Shown here piece by piece: positions 7,000 through 12,614 of a stretch of DNA of 12,614 nt. The notes beneath the pieces were generated by a model that searched no databases, was not told where the DNA came from, and saw only the letters and a list, made by a program, of their open reading frames with translations. Within the stretch, counting starts at the first letter, position 1; each line of letters starts with the position of its first letter. Source of the DNA: an uncultured Eubacteriales bacterium (lineage in GTDB: Bacteria > Bacillota > Clostridia > Oscillospirales > Oscillospiraceae); assembly GCA_900554275.1 (NCBI GenBank), contig USGS01000048.1, positions 1 to 12,614 of the forward strand, in the 5' to 3' direction. Made by a program: the position numbers and the translations under genes.

Positions 7000-7922
7000 T
7001 ATTGCTGCACCTCCTTTTTACGGGTGGACTGGAGCTGGATCAGACTGATGGCCGCCACCAGGATAAAGAAGATCACGGCCTTGGCCTGGCCCACACCGCG
7101 GTTGTTGCCGCCGCCGGAATAGAACGCGTTGTAAATGTTCAGCGCCAGCATTTCCGTGGTCTTGATCACACTTCCATCCGGCTGCTGCAGGAACGGACGG
7201 CCCGCCGTCAGCGCCAGGTTCTGGTCAAACAGCTTGAAGCCGTTGGTCAGCGTCAGGAAAATGCAGATGGTGAAGGAGCTCATCATGTTGGGGATAGTCA
7301 CCTTCCACAGGGCCTGCCAGTTGCTGGCGCCGTCGATGCGGGCGGCCTCCATCATATCCTCCGGGATGGACTGCAATCCGGCGATGTAGATGATCATCAT
7401 ATAGCCCACCTGCTGCCAGCACATCAGGATGATCAATCCCCAAAAGCCGAACCGGGTCTCCAGCACCACGGAGGTGTTGTACTTCACCAGAATACCGTCG
7501 AAGATCATGGACCAGATATAGCCCAGCACGATACCGCCGATCAGATTGGGCATGAAGAACACCGTGCGGAACAGGTTCGAGCCCTTGATGCCCTTGGTCA
7601 GGAAATAGGCCACCGTGAAAGCCAGTACGTTGATAAACAGCACCGACACGAAGGCGAACAGCGCTGTATACCAGAAGGCATGGACAAAGCTGTTGTCAGA
7701 GAACGCCTTCACGTAGTTGTCAAACCCCACCCATTTCCATTGGCTGGTCAGCTTGAACTTACAGAAGGACAGGAACGCGCCCTTCAGGAACGGGTACAGA
7801 AACCCGATGCAAAAGGCGGCGAAGGTGGGCAGCAGGAACAGCCATACCATCCGCTGGATAGGCCGGCGGATCAGGCGGCTGCTCAATGCCGCAGGGTCGT
7901 GCTTTCTGTGTAATCGCTTCAT
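6999..7922 (-). CDS. Carbohydrate ABC transporter permease, MalF-like (CUT1)
   Basis: A 307-residue membrane protein with about six hydrophobic segments after a basic N-terminal tail (MKRLHRKHD). The EAA loop reads MEAARIDGASNWQALWKVTIP at about 191-211, the MalF-type partner of the next gene. It lacks the large periplasmic P2 loop of enterobacterial MalF, as is usual in Gram-positive CUT1 systems. The ATG at 7922 follows AGGAGTG at good spacing. It lies 160 bases after the binding-protein gene, a gap that contains a very stable hairpin. Transport role: one half of the transmembrane channel, with ATPase supplied by another locus, as known for MsmX/MsmK-type shared ATPases. Confidence 0.93.
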   Translation of the reverse strand: MKRLHRKHDPAALSSRLIRRPIQRMVWLFLLPTFAAFCIGFLYPFLKGAFLSFCKFKLTSQWKWVGFDNYVKAFSDNSFVHAFWYTALFAFVSVLFINVLAFTVAYFLTKGIKGSNLFRTVFFMPNLIGGIVLGYIWSMIFDGILVKYNTSVVLETRFGFWGLIILMCWQQVGYMMIIYIAGLQSIPEDMMEAARIDGASNWQALWKVTIPNMMSSFTICIFLTLTNGFKLFDQNLALTAGRPFLQQPDGSVIKTTEMLALNIYNAFYSGGGNNRGVGQAKAVIFFILVAAISLIQLQSTRKKEVQQ

Positions 7923-8014
7923 GCTTTCACTCCTGTTCTGTGGTTATTGTCATAGCGCAAGCTCTTATCCGGAGCTTTCCGGGCAACAGCTCACGCCATC
8001 ACAGAGTAGGGAAC

Positions 8015-8044
8015 GGCGGGGCGGGCGTATGCGCCCGCCCCGCC
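8015..8044. repeat. Very stable intercistronic hairpin between binding-protein and permease genes
   Basis: A perfect 13-base-pair all-G/C stem (8015-8027 with 8032-8044) around a 4-base loop, inside the 160-base gap between the lipoprotein stop and the MalF-like start. On the transcribed (minus) strand no U tract follows, so it is not an intrinsic terminator. By analogy with malE-malF-type operons it may block 3' exonucleases and keep the binding-protein message more abundant than that of the permeases. Confidence 0.85.
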
Positions 8045-8082
8045 CTGGTTGTTACCTGTCAGTGTCAGTCAGACACAGGGAC

Positions 8083-9408
8083 TTAGTGCTCGTTAGCGTA
8101 CTGGGTAGCCCAGCCTTCCACGAACGCGGTCTTGACATCGTCCCAGCTGCCGCTGCCGGTGCTGTACTTGCCCAAAGCGTCCACAACGGCGGCACGCCAG
8201 TCGTCCACAGCGGGAGTCCAGTTGAAGGCCCAGGTCACAGTGTAGTTGCCGTTGGCAACATACTCGTTAGCCTGTGCGAAGAACACGTTCTCAGGAGTCT
8301 TGGCGTTCTTGAAGGGGCAGGGACCAAACTGCTCGGCCAGCATGGTGGTGCCGGCATCAGAGGTGACGACCCAGTTCATGAAGTCCAGAGTGGCCTTGAT
8401 GTCCGCCTCGGAGGCGTTCTTGTTCACGGCCCAGCAGTTCTCGGTACCGGCGCACAGACCGGCCTTCTCCTCGCCGTCCACACCGCAGTAGATGGGGATC
8501 ATGGCCAGATCATCGGGGTTCATCTTGAAGCCCTTGGTCTCGTCGGTGACCAGATTGCTGTACTCCCAGGTACCGTTCTGGAAGAACACAGCCTTGCCCT
8601 GGCCGAACTCAGCCTCAGCCTGATCGCCGGTGGCGGTCAGCAGGGCAGCGCCGGTGGTGGCGGTGTCAGTGATGTACAGATCCCAAATGTTCTTGTAGTT
8701 GTCCAGATAAGTGCCCTTGATGGTGGCGGGCTGAGCGGTGACGTTGTCATCGCGGAACTCGTAGAACAGGGGCATATTGGCCAGGTGGCCGGAGAAACGC
8801 CAGGAGGAGCTGCCGTCCAGACCGGCGGAGGTGAAGGCATCGAAGCCCAGCTCGGAAGCGCGGGCGTGGATGTCATCGGCAACGGCCTTCAGGGACTCGA
8901 AGTTGGTGATCTCGTCCAGGGAGTGGCCGGCCTTCTCCAGCAGAGCCTTGTTGACGATGATGCCAAAGGCCTCGTAGCAGTAACCGATGGAAACGGTCTC
9001 ACCGTCGGCGTTCTTCAGGTCAAAGTCATGGGTGGTCATCTGGTTGTAGACGTCAGTGCCTTCCAGATTGTAGCAGAACTCACCGTAGCTGTTCACAGCG
9101 CCCAGGTTGCCCACCTGGAACATGGTGGGACCGGCGTCCTTGTCCATCTCAGCGGTCAGCGTGGCGTCGTAATTGCCGGAAGCGGCGGTAACGACCTTGA
9201 CGGGCACACCGGTCTCAGCGGTGTAGGCGGCAGCCAGAGTCTGCCAGGCGGCGTCGGACTCGGGCTTAAAGTTCAGGTAGTACACGCTGCCGGTGGCAGT
9301 GGCATCACCGTCGCCATCCTTATTGGCGTCGGCGTTGTCCTTATTCCCGCAGGCCACCAGGGACAGGGCCATCACGAGAGCAAGAACCAGTGCAAGAAAC
9401 TTCTTCAT
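8083..9408 (-). CDS. Sugar ABC transporter solute-binding lipoprotein (CUT1)
   Basis: A 441-residue exported lipoprotein. The N-terminus MKKFLALVLALVMALSLVAC is a lipoprotein signal with lipobox LVAC and C20 as the lipidated residue, followed by a flexible Asp/Asn/Gly/Thr linker (about 21-41). The remainder has the pattern of family 1 solute-binding proteins: WQTLAAAYTAETGVPVKVVTA near the start, then GPTMFQVGN, GIIVNKALLEKAG, GKAVFFQNGTWEYSNL and a C-terminal helix-rich half with many Trp and Tyr residues for sugar stacking. Role: capture of the sugar outside the membrane and delivery to the two permeases. AAGGAGT lies 9 bases before the ATG. Codon choice is strongly biased, fitting high expression, and produces long meaningless open frames on the other strand. 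Substrate is inferred from malQ, not from binding-site residues. Confidence 0.93.
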   Translation of the reverse strand: MKKFLALVLALVMALSLVACGNKDNADANKDGDGDATATGSVYYLNFKPESDAAWQTLAAAYTAETGVPVKVVTAASGNYDATLTAEMDKDAGPTMFQVGNLGAVNSYGEFCYNLEGTDVYNQMTTHDFDLKNADGETVSIGYCYEAFGIIVNKALLEKAGHSLDEITNFESLKAVADDIHARASELGFDAFTSAGLDGSSSWRFSGHLANMPLFYEFRDDNVTAQPATIKGTYLDNYKNIWDLYITDTATTGAALLTATGDQAEAEFGQGKAVFFQNGTWEYSNLVTDETKGFKMNPDDLAMIPIYCGVDGEEKAGLCAGTENCWAVNKNASEADIKATLDFMNWVVTSDAGTTMLAEQFGPCPFKNAKTPENVFFAQANEYVANGNYTVTWAFNWTPAVDDWRAAVVDALGKYSTGSGSWDDVKTAFVEGWATQYANEH

Positions 9409-9457
9409 CTTTACTTACTCCTTTTTAAGTAATTTATTTTCACATCTTACGATGCAA

Positions 9458-9468
9458 AAAACGGTTTT
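9458..9468. promoter_or_regulatory. Palindrome at the lacI stop codon, possible extra operator
   Basis: AAAACGGTTTT is an 11-base palindrome overlapping the end of the lacI-type gene, about 50 bases before the lipoprotein ATG. It resembles a LacI-family half-site pair, but no convincing promoter lies beside it, and the 58-base gap 9409-9466 otherwise holds only the ribosome binding site of the next gene. Confidence 0.25.
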
Positions 9469-10480
9469 ATCCCACCGCGGCCACGCTGCGGCCCTTGCGG
9501 AGGGTGGTGGGCAGCACCTCGCAGGCGTGGGATGCCTTGTGCTGCACCATATCCAGCAAGATCTCAGCGCTGCGCCGTCCCATCTCCTCCATGGGCTGGC
9601 ACAGGGTGGTCAGCGGCGGCTCGATGTATTCCGACAGCTCCAGCCCATCAATGGCGATGACGGAGCAGTCACGGGGAACGGCTTTGCCCGCATCCAGCAG
9701 CGCCCGTATCGCGCCGATGGCCATAGAGTCGGCAATGGCAAACAGCGCGGTGAATTCCGCACCCTGATGCAGCCTCTCACTGACGGCGTTATAGGCGTCC
9801 CTGATGTTGAAGCCGCCGGCGGAGATCACCAGTCCCGGGTCGAACTCCAGCCCCAGCTCCTCCAGTGCGCTGACATAGCCTTCGTAACGCAGCTGGCTGA
9901 TGGACTGGTCGTCAGGCCGGGAGATCAGCGCCGCAATGCGCCGGTGTCCGTGGCGATACAGCTCCCGCACGGCCTCCTTGGCCGTCTCCTCGTCGGCGAT
10001 GGACACGGAGGAATATTCGCCCTCGGTCAATGTGCCGTAGCGGTTGGAGTAGGAGCAGCACACGAAGGGGACATTCAGCAGCGCCAGATCGGCGGCGGTA
10101 TAGTCGAACTGCCCGCCCAAAAAGATAATGCCGCGCAGCCGTTTTTCCCGCTCCATCACCGCGCCGCATTTGATCTCGTCATCGCAGGAGGCGATCTGCT
10201 GCATCACCATGGTGAAGCCCGCCTGGGTGATGGTGCTTTCAATAGCGCGGATGATGTCGGTGTAAAACGGGTTGGACACGCCGCGCACCACCAATCCGAT
10301 GGCGTCGGACTTGGTGCGGACCAGGTCGCGGGCGCTGTTGTTGGGGATGTAGTTGCTGTCCTTGATGGCGGACAGCACCTTGCGGCGTACGTCCTCGCTG
10401 ACATCGGGCCGGTCATTCAGCACACGGGAAACGGTGCTGACGCTGACGTTGCACAGCTTTGCGATATCCTTGATCGTCAT
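9467..10480 (-). CDS. LacI family transcriptional regulator of the sugar operon
   Basis: A 337-residue repressor of normal LacI/GalR size. Residues 2-25 (TIKDIAKLCNVSVSTVSRVLN) form the helix-turn-helix, PNNSARDLVRTKS (46-58) is the hinge helix with L53 as the residue that would wedge into the operator centre, and IGLVV (61-65) begins the periplasmic-binding-protein-like sensor core. Later core motifs include FLGGQFDY, HRRIAALIS, FTALFAIADSMAIGAIRALLDAGKAVP and VIAIDG.ELSEYIEPPLTT. Family role: DNA-bound repressor released by a sugar ligand. AAGGAA precedes the ATG at 10480. It is the first gene of the locus and two operators lie in its own leader, so I infer autorepression and, through read-through, control of the transporter genes. 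CcpA-type action is less likely given this context but is not excluded. Confidence 0.93.
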   Translation of the reverse strand: MTIKDIAKLCNVSVSTVSRVLNDRPDVSEDVRRKVLSAIKDSNYIPNNSARDLVRTKSDAIGLVVRGVSNPFYTDIIRAIESTITQAGFTMVMQQIASCDDEIKCGAVMEREKRLRGIIFLGGQFDYTAADLALLNVPFVCCSYSNRYGTLTEGEYSSVSIADEETAKEAVRELYRHGHRRIAALISRPDDQSISQLRYEGYVSALEELGLEFDPGLVISAGGFNIRDAYNAVSERLHQGAEFTALFAIADSMAIGAIRALLDAGKAVPRDCSVIAIDGLELSEYIEPPLTTLCQPMEEMGRRSAEILLDMVQHKASHACEVLPTTLRKGRSVAAVG

Positions 10481-10524
10481 ACGTCAGAGATTCCTTTCTG
10501 CTGGTGCTTTTTGTCGGGATGTGT

Positions 10525-10550
10525 CGGAAACATTTCCGGGAACGTTTCCA
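10525..10550. promoter_or_regulatory. Two abutting LacI-type operators
   Basis: Site 1 is CGGAAACATTTCCG (10525-10538). Site 2 is GGGAACGTTTCC (10538-10549), with the CG centre typical of LacI/GalR operators. The 12-base cores sit head to tail with centres 12 bases apart, about one helical turn. Both lie just downstream of the predicted transcription start of the lacI-type gene (about +6 to +31), where a bound repressor would block elongation. Site 2 also partly fits a CcpA cre box. Confidence 0.75.
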
Positions 10551-10562
10551 ACTGACGTACTT

Positions 10563-10591
10563 ATCCTATCAACTTTTACAGCGAATGTCAA
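10563..10591 (-). promoter_or_regulatory. Sigma-A type promoter of the sugar locus
   Basis: On the minus strand a perfect TTGACA (10586-10591) is followed after 17 bases by TAGGAT (10563-10568), four of six matches to the -10 consensus. The predicted start is near 10556, giving a leader of about 75 bases that contains both operators. It is the only clear promoter for the whole lacI-to-malQ region. Confidence 0.8.
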
Positions 10592-10623
10592 TCGTATTAC
10601 CGAATTTTTGCCGAAACGCACAG

Positions 10624-10664
10624 AAAAAATACCCGTTTTGTTGTGAAAATCACAACAAAACGGG
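10624..10664 (-). terminator. Intrinsic terminator after the YgjP-type gene
   Basis: A perfect 14-base-pair stem (10632-10645 with 10651-10664), 5-base loop, followed on the minus strand by TATTTTTT (10624-10631). It starts 4 bases after the YgjP stop codon and separates that unit from the sugar-locus promoter. Confidence 0.93.
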
Positions 10665-10668
10665 GCTA

Positions 10669-11193
10669 TCAGCGGCGCAGCAGCTCCCGGCGCTGCCGCC
10701 AATCGGGTAGATACCGCTCCACCTCGGCGTAAAAAGCGGGGGAGTGGTCGTGGTGGCGAAGGTGGGCCAGCTCATGTACCACCACGTATTCTATGGCCGC
10801 GTCGGGGTAGGCCATCAGGTACAGAGAAAAGCACAAACGCCCCTTGGCAGAGCAACTCCCGAAGCGGGTGCGGGCGGCTGTAACCCTTATGCCGCAAGGG
10901 CTGACGCACATTTCGGCGGCCCAGCGGGACACAAGGGCGGGGAGGCGGGACTCTGCCATGCTTTTCCAGAGCTGCACTTGCTCCGGGGTCGGCTCGGGGT
11001 GGGCGGACAGGTACTCTTTTCGCCGGGCCAGGTGCTTTTCCAGCCAGCCCCGGTGGGCGTTTACGAAGCGGGAAATGGCCTCGTCCGAGGCCCGAAGGGG
11101 GGCACGGACCAGCACCTCGCCCTGCCGGGTGATCTCCAGCGCCAGAGTGCGGCGGCGGGAGCGGATGACGCGGAAACCGTTGGTATCACTCAC
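10669..11193 (-). CDS. YgjP/DUF45-type zinc metallopeptidase domain protein
   Basis: A 174-residue protein from the GTG at 11193. I prefer this start because GGAGG lies 7 bases before it and the GTG overlaps the stop of the upstream DUF1653 gene (GTGA, 11190-11193); an ATG at 11280 would run through that gene in another frame. Family marks: TRFGSCSAKGRLCFSLYLMAYP (109-130), the counterpart of the usual RWGSCS motif with Phe in place of Trp, and VVHELAHLRHHDHSPAF (138-154) holding the zinc motif HELAH (H140, E141, H144) and the likely third ligand H150. The C-terminus ends shortly after PDW. Members are predicted soluble metallopeptidases with little experimental work; the substrate is unknown. 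The active site appears intact. Confidence 0.9.
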   Translation of the reverse strand: MSDTNGFRVIRSRRRTLALEITRQGEVLVRAPLRASDEAISRFVNAHRGWLEKHLARRKEYLSAHPEPTPEQVQLWKSMAESRLPALVSRWAAEMCVSPCGIRVTAARTRFGSCSAKGRLCFSLYLMAYPDAAIEYVVVHELAHLRHHDHSPAFYAEVERYLPDWRQRRELLRR

Positions 11194-11411
11194 TTTTCTG
11201 CCTCCAAAGGTACGAACCGCGGGCCGCGATAGCCTTCCTTTTCCACCGTCTCCAACCACATGGCGGCGGGGCGCACCCACAATCCGCCGCCGCCGTACAG
11301 GGCGCGGTAGACCACCATATCCTCCAACGTCTCGCTGTGGCAGGCCACGCCGATGACCTCGTACTCGTTTCCCTTGAAATGCCGGTAGCGGCCTGGTTTT
11401 ATGTCAACCAT
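11190..11411 (-). CDS. DUF1653 small protein
   Basis: A 73-residue protein with the DUF1653 pattern: KPGRYRHFKGNEYEVIGVA (5-23), HSETLEDMVVYRALYG (25-40) and GLWVRPAAMWLETVE (43-57). The family consists of small soluble beta-rich proteins of unknown function. AAGGAGG precedes the ATG at 11411 with a slightly long gap of about 11 bases. Its stop overlaps the GTG start of the YgjP-type gene, so the two are probably cotranscribed and coupled. It is divergent from the NUDIX gene. Confidence 0.88.
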   Translation of the reverse strand: MVDIKPGRYRHFKGNEYEVIGVACHSETLEDMVVYRALYGGGGLWVRPAAMWLETVEKEGYRGPRFVPLEAEK

Positions 11412-11446
11412 TTGGCAGTTTCCTCCTTGAAAAAACGTGGAATTAC

Positions 11447-11518
11447 TTGGAAAGACCTTGTATGCGGATGGGTGTTTTTCTTATAAAAAAGCGGGAAAAA
11501 GTTGAAAGACCTTATATG
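11447..11518. repeat. Direct repeat in the divergent promoter region
   Basis: TTGGAAAGACCTTGTATG (11447-11464) and TTGAAAGACCTTATATG (11502-11518) differ only by one inserted G and one G/A change and lie 55 bases apart. The second copy contains the -35 box of the NUDIX promoter. Read on the minus strand each copy holds a -10-like TACAAG or TATAAG. They may be a duplicated regulator site or duplicated promoter pieces. The rest of the gap 11412-11590 is AT-rich with no gene. Confidence 0.5.
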
Positions 11519-11531
11519 AGAGTGGTACAAT
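11502..11531 (+). promoter_or_regulatory. Sigma-A type promoter of the NUDIX-DUF523 unit
   Basis: TTGAAA (11502-11507) is separated by 18 bases from TACAAT (11526-11531), each matching five of six consensus bases, with TGG as an extended -10. The predicted leader is about 53 bases to the ATG at 11591. Confidence 0.8.
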
Positions 11532-11590
11532 GGCTGACATCGAGTATACACCATAGAATCGGGAATGTAAATCCGGCGGGAGGACATAAA

Positions 11591-12067
11591 ATGAAGAATG
11601 TGACACTGTGCTATTTAGAGAATGAAAAGGGGGAGTATCTGATGCTCCACCGGGTGAAGAAGCAGAACGACCTGAACCACGACAAGTGGATCGGCGTGGG
11701 CGGCAAATTTGAGCCGGGGGAGAGCCCGGAGGAGTGCATCTGCCGGGAGACGCTGGAGGAAACGGGGCTGACGCTGACGGACTACCAGTACCGGGGCATC
11801 GTGACCTTTGTGTCCGACGTGTGGGAGACGGAGTATATGCATCTGTTCACCGCCACCGGCTGGACGGGGAAGGTGCAGGAGTGCGACGAGGGCGTGCTGG
11901 AGTGGATACACAAGGACGCACTGGCGGCGCTGCCCCAGTGGGAGGGGGACAAGATCTTCCTGCATCTCATCCATGACGCGGCCACGCCGTTTTTCTCCCT
12001 GAAGCTGCGGTATGAGGGGGAGAGGCTGGCCTATGCGGCGCTGGACGGGAAGGAGCTGACGGTATGA
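11591..12067 (+). CDS. NUDIX hydrolase, 8-oxo-dGTP diphosphatase-like
   Basis: A 158-residue protein from the ATG at 11591, chosen because GGGAGGA lies about 7 bases before it; the open frame upstream to 11447 has no binding site. The NUDIX box is complete: G38, E44, then RETLEETGL at 52-60 with the metal-binding Glu residues. The N-terminal LMLHRVKKQNDLNHDKWIGVGG matches the MutT/MTH1-like branch common in Firmicutes, which hydrolyses oxidised nucleoside triphosphates such as 8-oxo-dGTP to limit mutation. Exact substrate is inference. It overlaps the DUF523 gene by ATGA (12064-12067) and is transcribed from the promoter at 11502-11531. Confidence 0.92.
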   Translation: MKNVTLCYLENEKGEYLMLHRVKKQNDLNHDKWIGVGGKFEPGESPEECICRETLEETGLTLTDYQYRGIVTFVSDVWETEYMHLFTATGWTGKVQECDEGVLEWIHKDALAALPQWEGDKIFLHLIHDAATPFFSLKLRYEGERLAYAALDGKELTV

Positions 12068-12489
12068 TCCTGGTGAGTGCGTGTCTGCTGGGGTGCGCCT
12101 GCCGGTATGACGGGCAGAGCAAGCCCCACCCGCTGGCCATGGAGCTGGCCCGGCAGGGCCGCGCCGTGCCGGTGTGCCCGGAGCAGCTGGGCGGGCTGAC
12201 CACGCCCCGCCTGCCGTCGGAGCGGCGGGGAGAGCAGGTGGTCATGCGTGACGGACGGGACGTGACGGCGGAATACCGCCGGGGCGCGGAGGAGGCGCTG
12301 CGGCTGGCGGAGCTGTACGGCTGCAGGGCGGCGGTGCTGAAGGAGAGAAGCCCGTCCTGCGGGTGCGGGCGTATTTACGACGGCACGTTTACCGGGACGC
12401 TGCGGCCGGGGGACGGCGTGACGGCGGAGATGCTGAAGGCCAACGGTATGCAGGTCTATGGGGAGAGTGAAATAGAGCAGGTGCTGTGA
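12064..12489 (+). CDS. DUF523 family protein
   Basis: A 141-residue protein with the DUF523 pattern: MILVSACLLGCACRYDG at the N-terminus (C7, C11, C13), PVCPEQLGGLTTPRLPSE at 36-53, and LKERSPSCGCGRIYDGTFTG at 92-111 (C99, C101). The conserved cysteines suggest metal or thiol chemistry, but the biochemical role of the family is not established. AAGGAG lies about 9 bases before the ATG, which overlaps the NUDIX stop, so translation is probably coupled. It is the last gene of the unit and ends directly against a terminator. Confidence 0.92.
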   Translation: MILVSACLLGCACRYDGQSKPHPLAMELARQGRAVPVCPEQLGGLTTPRLPSERRGEQVVMRDGRDVTAEYRRGAEEALRLAELYGCRAAVLKERSPSCGCGRIYDGTFTGTLRPGDGVTAEMLKANGMQVYGESEIEQVL

Positions 12490-12516
12490 CAAAAGCCGCC
12501 CTCCGGGCGGCTTTTG
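12490..12516. terminator. Intrinsic terminator after DUF523
   Basis: A perfect 12-base-pair stem (12490-12501 with 12505-12516) with a 3-base loop, starting at the base after the DUF523 stop codon. The T run (T4) forms part of the stem, so the tail is modest. The A4 on the other side makes it usable in both directions. Confidence 0.85.
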
Positions 12517-12614
12517 GGTGTATTGTTTTGTCTCCGGCGGCCTCTTTTCTTTCAGCAGCGGCAAGGGGACATTCCGCGCCCCGGCGCGGGTCACTTTTGG
12601 CCGCAGCCCCAAAA
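12517..12614. other. Window end without a supported gene
   Basis: No gene supported. It contains a 7-base GC stem (12574-12580 with 12583-12589) and TTTTGG/CCAAAA arms (12595-12600 with 12609-12614) that may be part of a further hairpin cut by the window. An open frame on the minus strand exists here but only as the start of a shadow of DUF523. Confidence 0.4.

Noticed and set aside
8015..8044. Intrinsic terminator between the lipoprotein and permease genes
   Set aside because: No U tract follows the stem on the transcribed strand, so I call it a stabilising hairpin instead.
7717..9432. A 571-codon open frame on the plus strand opposite the lipoprotein gene
   Set aside because: It is antisense to a clear solute-binding protein, has no ribosome binding site and low-complexity Val/Gly/Leu-rich content, and arises from the strong codon bias of the real gene.
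11193..11280. Upstream ATG at 11280 as start of the YgjP-type gene
   Set aside because: The extra 29 residues lie inside the DUF1653 gene in another frame and look random; the GTG at 11193 has a good ribosome binding site and a stop-start overlap.
11447..11590. N-terminal extension of the NUDIX protein
   Set aside because: The extension covers the predicted promoter and has no ribosome binding site, whereas the ATG at 11591 has GGGAGGA in place and the NUDIX fold begins there.
12031..12612. A 193-codon minus-strand frame covering DUF523 and the window end
   Set aside because: It is antisense to DUF523 and crosses the terminator hairpin; its first 30 codons could belong to a repeat but show no gene signal.

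Overview
The window reads as chromosomal DNA of a GC-rich Gram-positive anaerobe of the class Clostridia, probably Oscillospiraceae-like. This is an inference from the strong AGGAGG-type ribosome binding sites, the sigma-A type promoters, the SipW-type secreted protein, the DUF1653/YgjP/NUDIX/DUF523 set of small proteins and the CUT1 sugar transporter organisation. No phage, insertion sequence, CRISPR array, tRNA or rRNA was seen.

Layout. (1) Bases 3-1571, plus strand: the 3' part of a secreted protein with a SipW/TasA-type N-terminus joined to a parallel beta-helix region. It is visibly more AT-rich than the rest. Bases 1572-1740 hold no gene but have several hairpins. (2) Bases 1772-3996, minus strand: a YihY/BrkB membrane protein followed by trkA with a 4-base ATGA overlap, ending at a strong terminator (1741-1764). 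(3) Bases 4180-4506, plus strand: a small helix-turn-helix regulator with its own promoter and terminator. (4) Bases 4561-10480, minus strand: an alpha-glucan uptake and processing locus in the order lacI-type regulator, solute-binding lipoprotein, two CUT1 permeases, malQ (4-alpha-glucanotransferase). It has a near-consensus promoter before lacI, two abutting LacI-type operators just downstream of that promoter, and two related GC-rich hairpins inside the transcription unit. No ATPase gene is present. (5) Bases 10669-11411, minus strand: DUF1653 and YgjP-type metallopeptidase genes, overlapping and ended by a terminator. (6) Bases 11591-12489, plus strand: a NUDIX hydrolase and a DUF523 protein, overlapping by ATGA and ended by a terminator. 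Units 5 and 6 diverge from a shared 179-base region that carries a direct repeat.

How the genes work together. The sugar locus is coherent: the lipoprotein would capture a maltodextrin-like oligosaccharide, the two permeases would import it using an ATPase encoded elsewhere, MalQ would rearrange it, and the LacI-type protein would repress its own promoter and, by read-through, the operon. The remaining units look like ordinary core genes. Nothing in the window makes a convincing case for a wholly new system. The most useful leads are the tandem operator, the paired hairpins, the SipW-type/beta-helix protein and the structured gap at 1572-1740.
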